Assembly (NCBI GenBank): GCA_017544525.1
Contig: JAFYEA010000012.1
Span: forward strand, 1 to 15,977
Direction: 5' to 3'
Length of the DNA: 15,977 nucleotides
Source: Bacilli bacterium
Lineage (GTDB): Bacteria > Bacillota_I > Bacilli_A > RF39 > UBA660
A program made the translations under genes and the position numbers. Position 1 is the first letter of the stretch, and the number at the start of each line of letters is the position of its first letter. Under the pieces are notes generated by a model, which searched no databases, was not told where the DNA came from, and worked only from the letters and a program-made list of their open reading frames with translations. Below are positions 13,947 to 15,977 of the stretch, one piece after another.

Positions 13947-13960
13947 TAATATGATATAAT
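13932..13960 (+). promoter_or_regulatory. promoter of the GH25 lipoprotein gene
   Basis: Extended -10 TGATATAAT (core 13955-13960) with no real -35 (TTTTTT at the 17-nt position). The -35 region overlaps the spacer of the mscL promoter. The ribosome binding site AGGTGA follows the -10 by 7 nt, so the 5' UTR is very short. Confidence 0.6.
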
Positions 13961-13977
13961 CTTTTTTAGGTGATAAT

Positions 13978-15168
13978 ATGAAAAAATATTTAATAATACC
14001 ACTAATAATTTTATTACTTACTGGATGTAAATTCTATGATGAATATGAAATGCCTGAAGAAGTAGAAATTGAATTAAATGATAATACTTTTGAAGTATAT
14101 GATTCAAAAACTATTGAAGATTTAATATCTTTTAAAAATGTAGAAATAACTAATCCAGATAAAGAATTAGAATTAAAAGATATTGGCGAAAAAGAAACAA
14201 CAATTGAATATAAATATGGAAAAAGAAGTTATAAATATATTGTAGATTATGAAGTGGTTGATACAGAAGCACCATTTATAATGAAATCATCTTCTTATAA
14301 AAGTACTCTTGTTAATGAAGAAATAAATCTATGTGAAGGTGTTAGTACTATTGATAATTATGATAGAGAACCTACTTGTTCTATCACTGGAAATTATGAT
14401 ATATCTGTACCAGGAACATACTATTTAAAATATGAAATAAAAGATAGTTCTAATAATATAACTAATAAAGATCTAACCTTAGACGTAGTAACTAGTTATG
14501 AAGGTGGTTCCTCATCTGGTGGAGACTATGAGTATACTTATACTCTATTTGATGATATTCAAGAAAAGTATAAAGGTGAAGATGTTATGCTAGGAATAGA
14601 TGTGAGTGTTTGGCAAGGAGATATCGATTTTAAAAAGGTTAAAGAAGATGGTGCTGAATTTGTTATTATGAGAATGGCTTATAGTGGTGGCGTTGATGAC
14701 GAAATAGGACTAGATAGATATTTTGAACAAAACATAAAAAAAGCAAAAGAAGCTGGTTTAAAAGTAGGTGTATATGTATATACAAGTGCATCCTCTACTG
14801 AAGAAGCTATATCACAAGCAAAATTTATAAAAAAACATTTAAAGAAAACTAAATTAGATTTCCCTATAGCATATGACTTTGAAGAATGGAGCGATTTTAA
14901 TAATCTAAAAATGAATTCACATGACTTATTAGAAAGAGTTAATGAATACAATAGTATTCTTAAAGAAGATGGATATAAAATGATGATTTATGGAAGTAAA
15001 TGGTATTTAGAAAATGTATGGCTTCCAAATGATTATGATACTTGGCTTGCTCATTATACAGATAAAACTGATTACCAAGGTGAATATATCTTATGGCAAT
15101 TATGTTCAGATGGATTAATCGATGGTATCGATGGTTATGTAGATTTTGATATTTATTACAAAAAATAA
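13978..15168 (+). CDS. lipoprotein with Ig-like region and C-terminal GH25 muramidase domain
   Basis: A 396-residue exported lipoprotein. Residues 1-17 are a signal with lipobox LTGC (Cys17). Residues 30-172 look like two Ig-like beta domains; the second begins with DTEAPFI and ends with GTYYLKYEIKDSSNN, the pattern of bacterial DUF5011-type Ig modules. A Gly/Ser linker lies at 176-182. Residues 204-396 form a glycoside hydrolase family 25 (Chalaropsis-type lysozyme) domain: LGIDVSVWQGDIDF (Asp208), FVIMRMAYSGG, GLKVGVYVYT, the catalytic IAYDFEEW (Asp300, Glu302), MIYGSKWYLENVW, TWLAHYT and ILWQ. GH25 enzymes cut MurNAc-GlcNAc bonds in peptidoglycan. AGGTGA precedes ATG 13978. The likely role is cell-wall remodelling at the outer membrane-anchored face. 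It is the only plus-strand gene here. Confidence 0.95.
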   Translation: MKKYLIIPLIILLLTGCKFYDEYEMPEEVEIELNDNTFEVYDSKTIEDLISFKNVEITNPDKELELKDIGEKETTIEYKYGKRSYKYIVDYEVVDTEAPFIMKSSSYKSTLVNEEINLCEGVSTIDNYDREPTCSITGNYDISVPGTYYLKYEIKDSSNNITNKDLTLDVVTSYEGGSSSGGDYEYTYTLFDDIQEKYKGEDVMLGIDVSVWQGDIDFKKVKEDGAEFVIMRMAYSGGVDDEIGLDRYFEQNIKKAKEAGLKVGVYVYTSASSTEEAISQAKFIKKHLKKTKLDFPIAYDFEEWSDFNNLKMNSHDLLERVNEYNSILKEDGYKMMIYGSKWYLENVWLPNDYDTWLAHYTDKTDYQGEYILWQLCSDGLIDGIDGYVDFDIYYKK

Positions 15169-15192
15169 AGTACACATTGTGTACTTTATTTT
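15162..15192. terminator. bidirectional terminator shared by the GH25 and tcdA genes
   Basis: A 14-bp stem (15162-15175 with 15179-15192; 5' arm AAAATAAAGTACAC) with a 3-nt loop, followed by T-rich sequence in each direction. The TAA of the GH25 gene (15166-15168) and the TAA of tcdA (15186-15188, other strand) are both inside the stem, opposite one another. Confidence 0.9.
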
Positions 15193-15857
15193 ATTATATC
15201 TTTAATGACATAATCTGCCATTAATAAACCTGCTGAACTAGTAAGTGGTGAATAAGAACCAATATTATCTTTTGTATCAATTGGTTCTTCATCACTGCTT
15301 AAAACCATTACTTTTTCATTAATACCATCATCTCTTAATTTTTTTCTAACAACTTTAGCAAGTTTATCATAACTTGTTTTTCTTATATCCATTATTTTTA
15401 ATTTAATTAGATTAGTCTTTTTACCCATACCCATTGATGATAATACCTTAATATTTTTCTTAAGACATTCCTCAATTATTAGTATTTTAGTACTAACTGT
15501 ATCACAGGCATCAACTACATAATCAAGAGGTTCATTAAATAATAGATCTATATTATTACTATCTATAAATTCACTTATAATAGTAACATTACATTCTTTA
15601 TTTATATCTAATAGTCTTTCCTTCATTATTTCAGTCTTCTTTTTACCGACAGTAGAATCAAGTGCTATTATTTGTCTATTCTTATTTGTGATATCTACTA
15701 TATCATTATCTATTATAGTAATATTTTTAATACCATTTCTAACAAGCGTCTCAGTAAGTATTCCTCCTACTCCACCAAGACCTATTACTAATACTTTAGT
15801 ATTATTTAATTTAGATAAATTTTCTTTTCCAATTAATAATTCTAATCTTTCAAACAT
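15186..15857 (-). CDS. tcdA: tRNA threonylcarbamoyladenosine dehydratase TcdA (ThiF/E1-like)
   Basis: A 223-residue ThiF/E1-like ATP-dependent enzyme. It activates and cyclises the t6A37 carboxylate of ANN-decoding tRNAs to ct6A, aided by sulfur-transfer partners in some bacteria. Seen: RLELLIGKENLSKL (family start), the nucleotide-binding VLVIGLGGVGG (residues 22-32), TIIDNDIVDITNKNRQIIAL with the NKNRQ motif, GKKKTEIMKERLLDIN, DYVVDACDTVSTK, SSMGMGKK and the C-terminal GSYSPLTSSAGLLMADYVIK. The length fits the short Gram-positive form. ATG 15857 follows a weak GGGGT ribosome binding site only 12 nt after the end of a likely 6S RNA, and no separate promoter is evident, so it may depend on read-through. 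It converges with the GH25 gene on a shared terminator. Confidence 0.9.
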   Translation of the reverse strand: MFERLELLIGKENLSKLNNTKVLVIGLGGVGGILTETLVRNGIKNITIIDNDIVDITNKNRQIIALDSTVGKKKTEIMKERLLDINKECNVTIISEFIDSNNIDLLFNEPLDYVVDACDTVSTKILIIEECLKKNIKVLSSMGMGKKTNLIKLKIMDIRKTSYDKLAKVVRKKLRDDGINEKVMVLSSDEEPIDTKDNIGSYSPLTSSAGLLMADYVIKDIIK

Positions 15858-15869
15858 ATTTACCCCACA

Positions 15870-15977
15870 AAAAAGCCTACAAGATAATAGGAACGATAAA
15901 ACCTACATCATATGTGCAGGTGGGTATCCCATAATAGACTTTAGGATCCTTGGATTTACAAGTATTCAACACCATCT
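15870..15977 (-). ncRNA. ssrS: probable 6S RNA, 3' part (5' part beyond window)
   Basis: About 105 nt of higher-GC sequence (about 38% by hand count, against high 20s around it) ending on the minus strand in GTAGGC followed by six T. It contains local pairing (CCTGCA / TGTAGG with a 7-nt loop; GGG-ATA-CCC) and no convincing gene. The main argument is position: in Bacillus subtilis, as I recall, 6S-1 RNA (bsrA) lies between aspS and yrvM, the tcdA homologue, and this element lies directly upstream of tcdA on the same strand. 6S RNA sequesters housekeeping RNA polymerase holoenzyme by mimicking an open promoter. The partner strand of its long hairpin would be beyond the right edge, so I cannot verify the fold. 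Alternatives are another structured RNA or a 32-codon frame. Confidence 0.5.

Noticed and set aside
14679..15175. Minus-strand open frames within the GH25 gene (14679-14951, 14960-15175)
   Set aside because: They are antisense to a clear lipoprotein/muramidase with intact catalytic motifs.
15877..15975. A 32-codon open frame on the minus strand upstream of tcdA
   Set aside because: No ribosome binding site is visible; composition and the T-tract ending fit a structured RNA better. It remains a weak alternative because the sequence runs off the edge.
1..15977. Insertion sequences, phage or integrative elements
   Set aside because: I found no transposase, integrase, long terminal inverted repeat or target duplication on either strand.

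Overview
The window is AT-rich (high-20s percent GC by eye), gene-dense Gram-positive-type DNA. It has short Shine-Dalgarno-led genes, many intrinsic terminators, Cys-anchored lipoproteins and an elongator tRNA-Met closely resembling my recollection of the Bacillus one. Gene content (mnmA, M29 aminopeptidase, mscL, GH25 muramidase, tcdA next to a likely 6S RNA) and the standard code with TGG tryptophan codons suggest a low-GC Firmicute. An uncultured gut Bacilli/RF39-like lineage would fit, but species-level assignment is not possible from this sequence. All eleven visible stop codons are TAA or TAG.

Layout. Nearly everything is on the minus strand; only the GH25 lipoprotein is on the plus strand. 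From the left: mnmA (3' end outside the window). Next, read leftward, is a tight three-gene operon: an APH-like small-molecule kinase, a TIM-barrel sugar isomerase/epimerase and a histidine phosphatase. Then a two-gene operon: an M29 aminopeptidase followed by an unrecognised 512-residue protein. Then a polytopic GT-C-like membrane protein, and a 1614-residue lipoprotein made of 14 Listeria-Bacteroides-type (InlB B/Flg_new) repeats ending in a phosphodiester glycosidase (NAGPA) domain. Further right are a small protein with three HTH-like modules, tRNA-Met(CAT), a probable orphan transcription unit or small RNA, mscL, the divergent GH25 lipoprotein, tcdA, and the 3' part of a probable 6S RNA at the right edge.

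How it fits together. The middle and right parts are an envelope neighbourhood: a possible glycan-handling membrane protein, a long lipid-anchored repeat stalk carrying a glycosidase, a lipid-anchored muramidase and an osmotic safety valve. The left and far-right parts are housekeeping (tRNA thiolation, tRNA t6A cyclisation, peptide turnover).

Regulatory architecture is very compact. Terminator hairpins usually contain the stop codon, several promoters are built into the T-tract or stem of the preceding terminator, and most promoters carry an extended -10 (TGnTATAAT-like) element. The most interesting items are the orphan promoter-terminator unit at 13262-13409, the layered duplications in the giant repeat lipoprotein, the unrecognised 512-residue protein, the HTH-module protein and the kinase-isomerase-phosphatase cassette.
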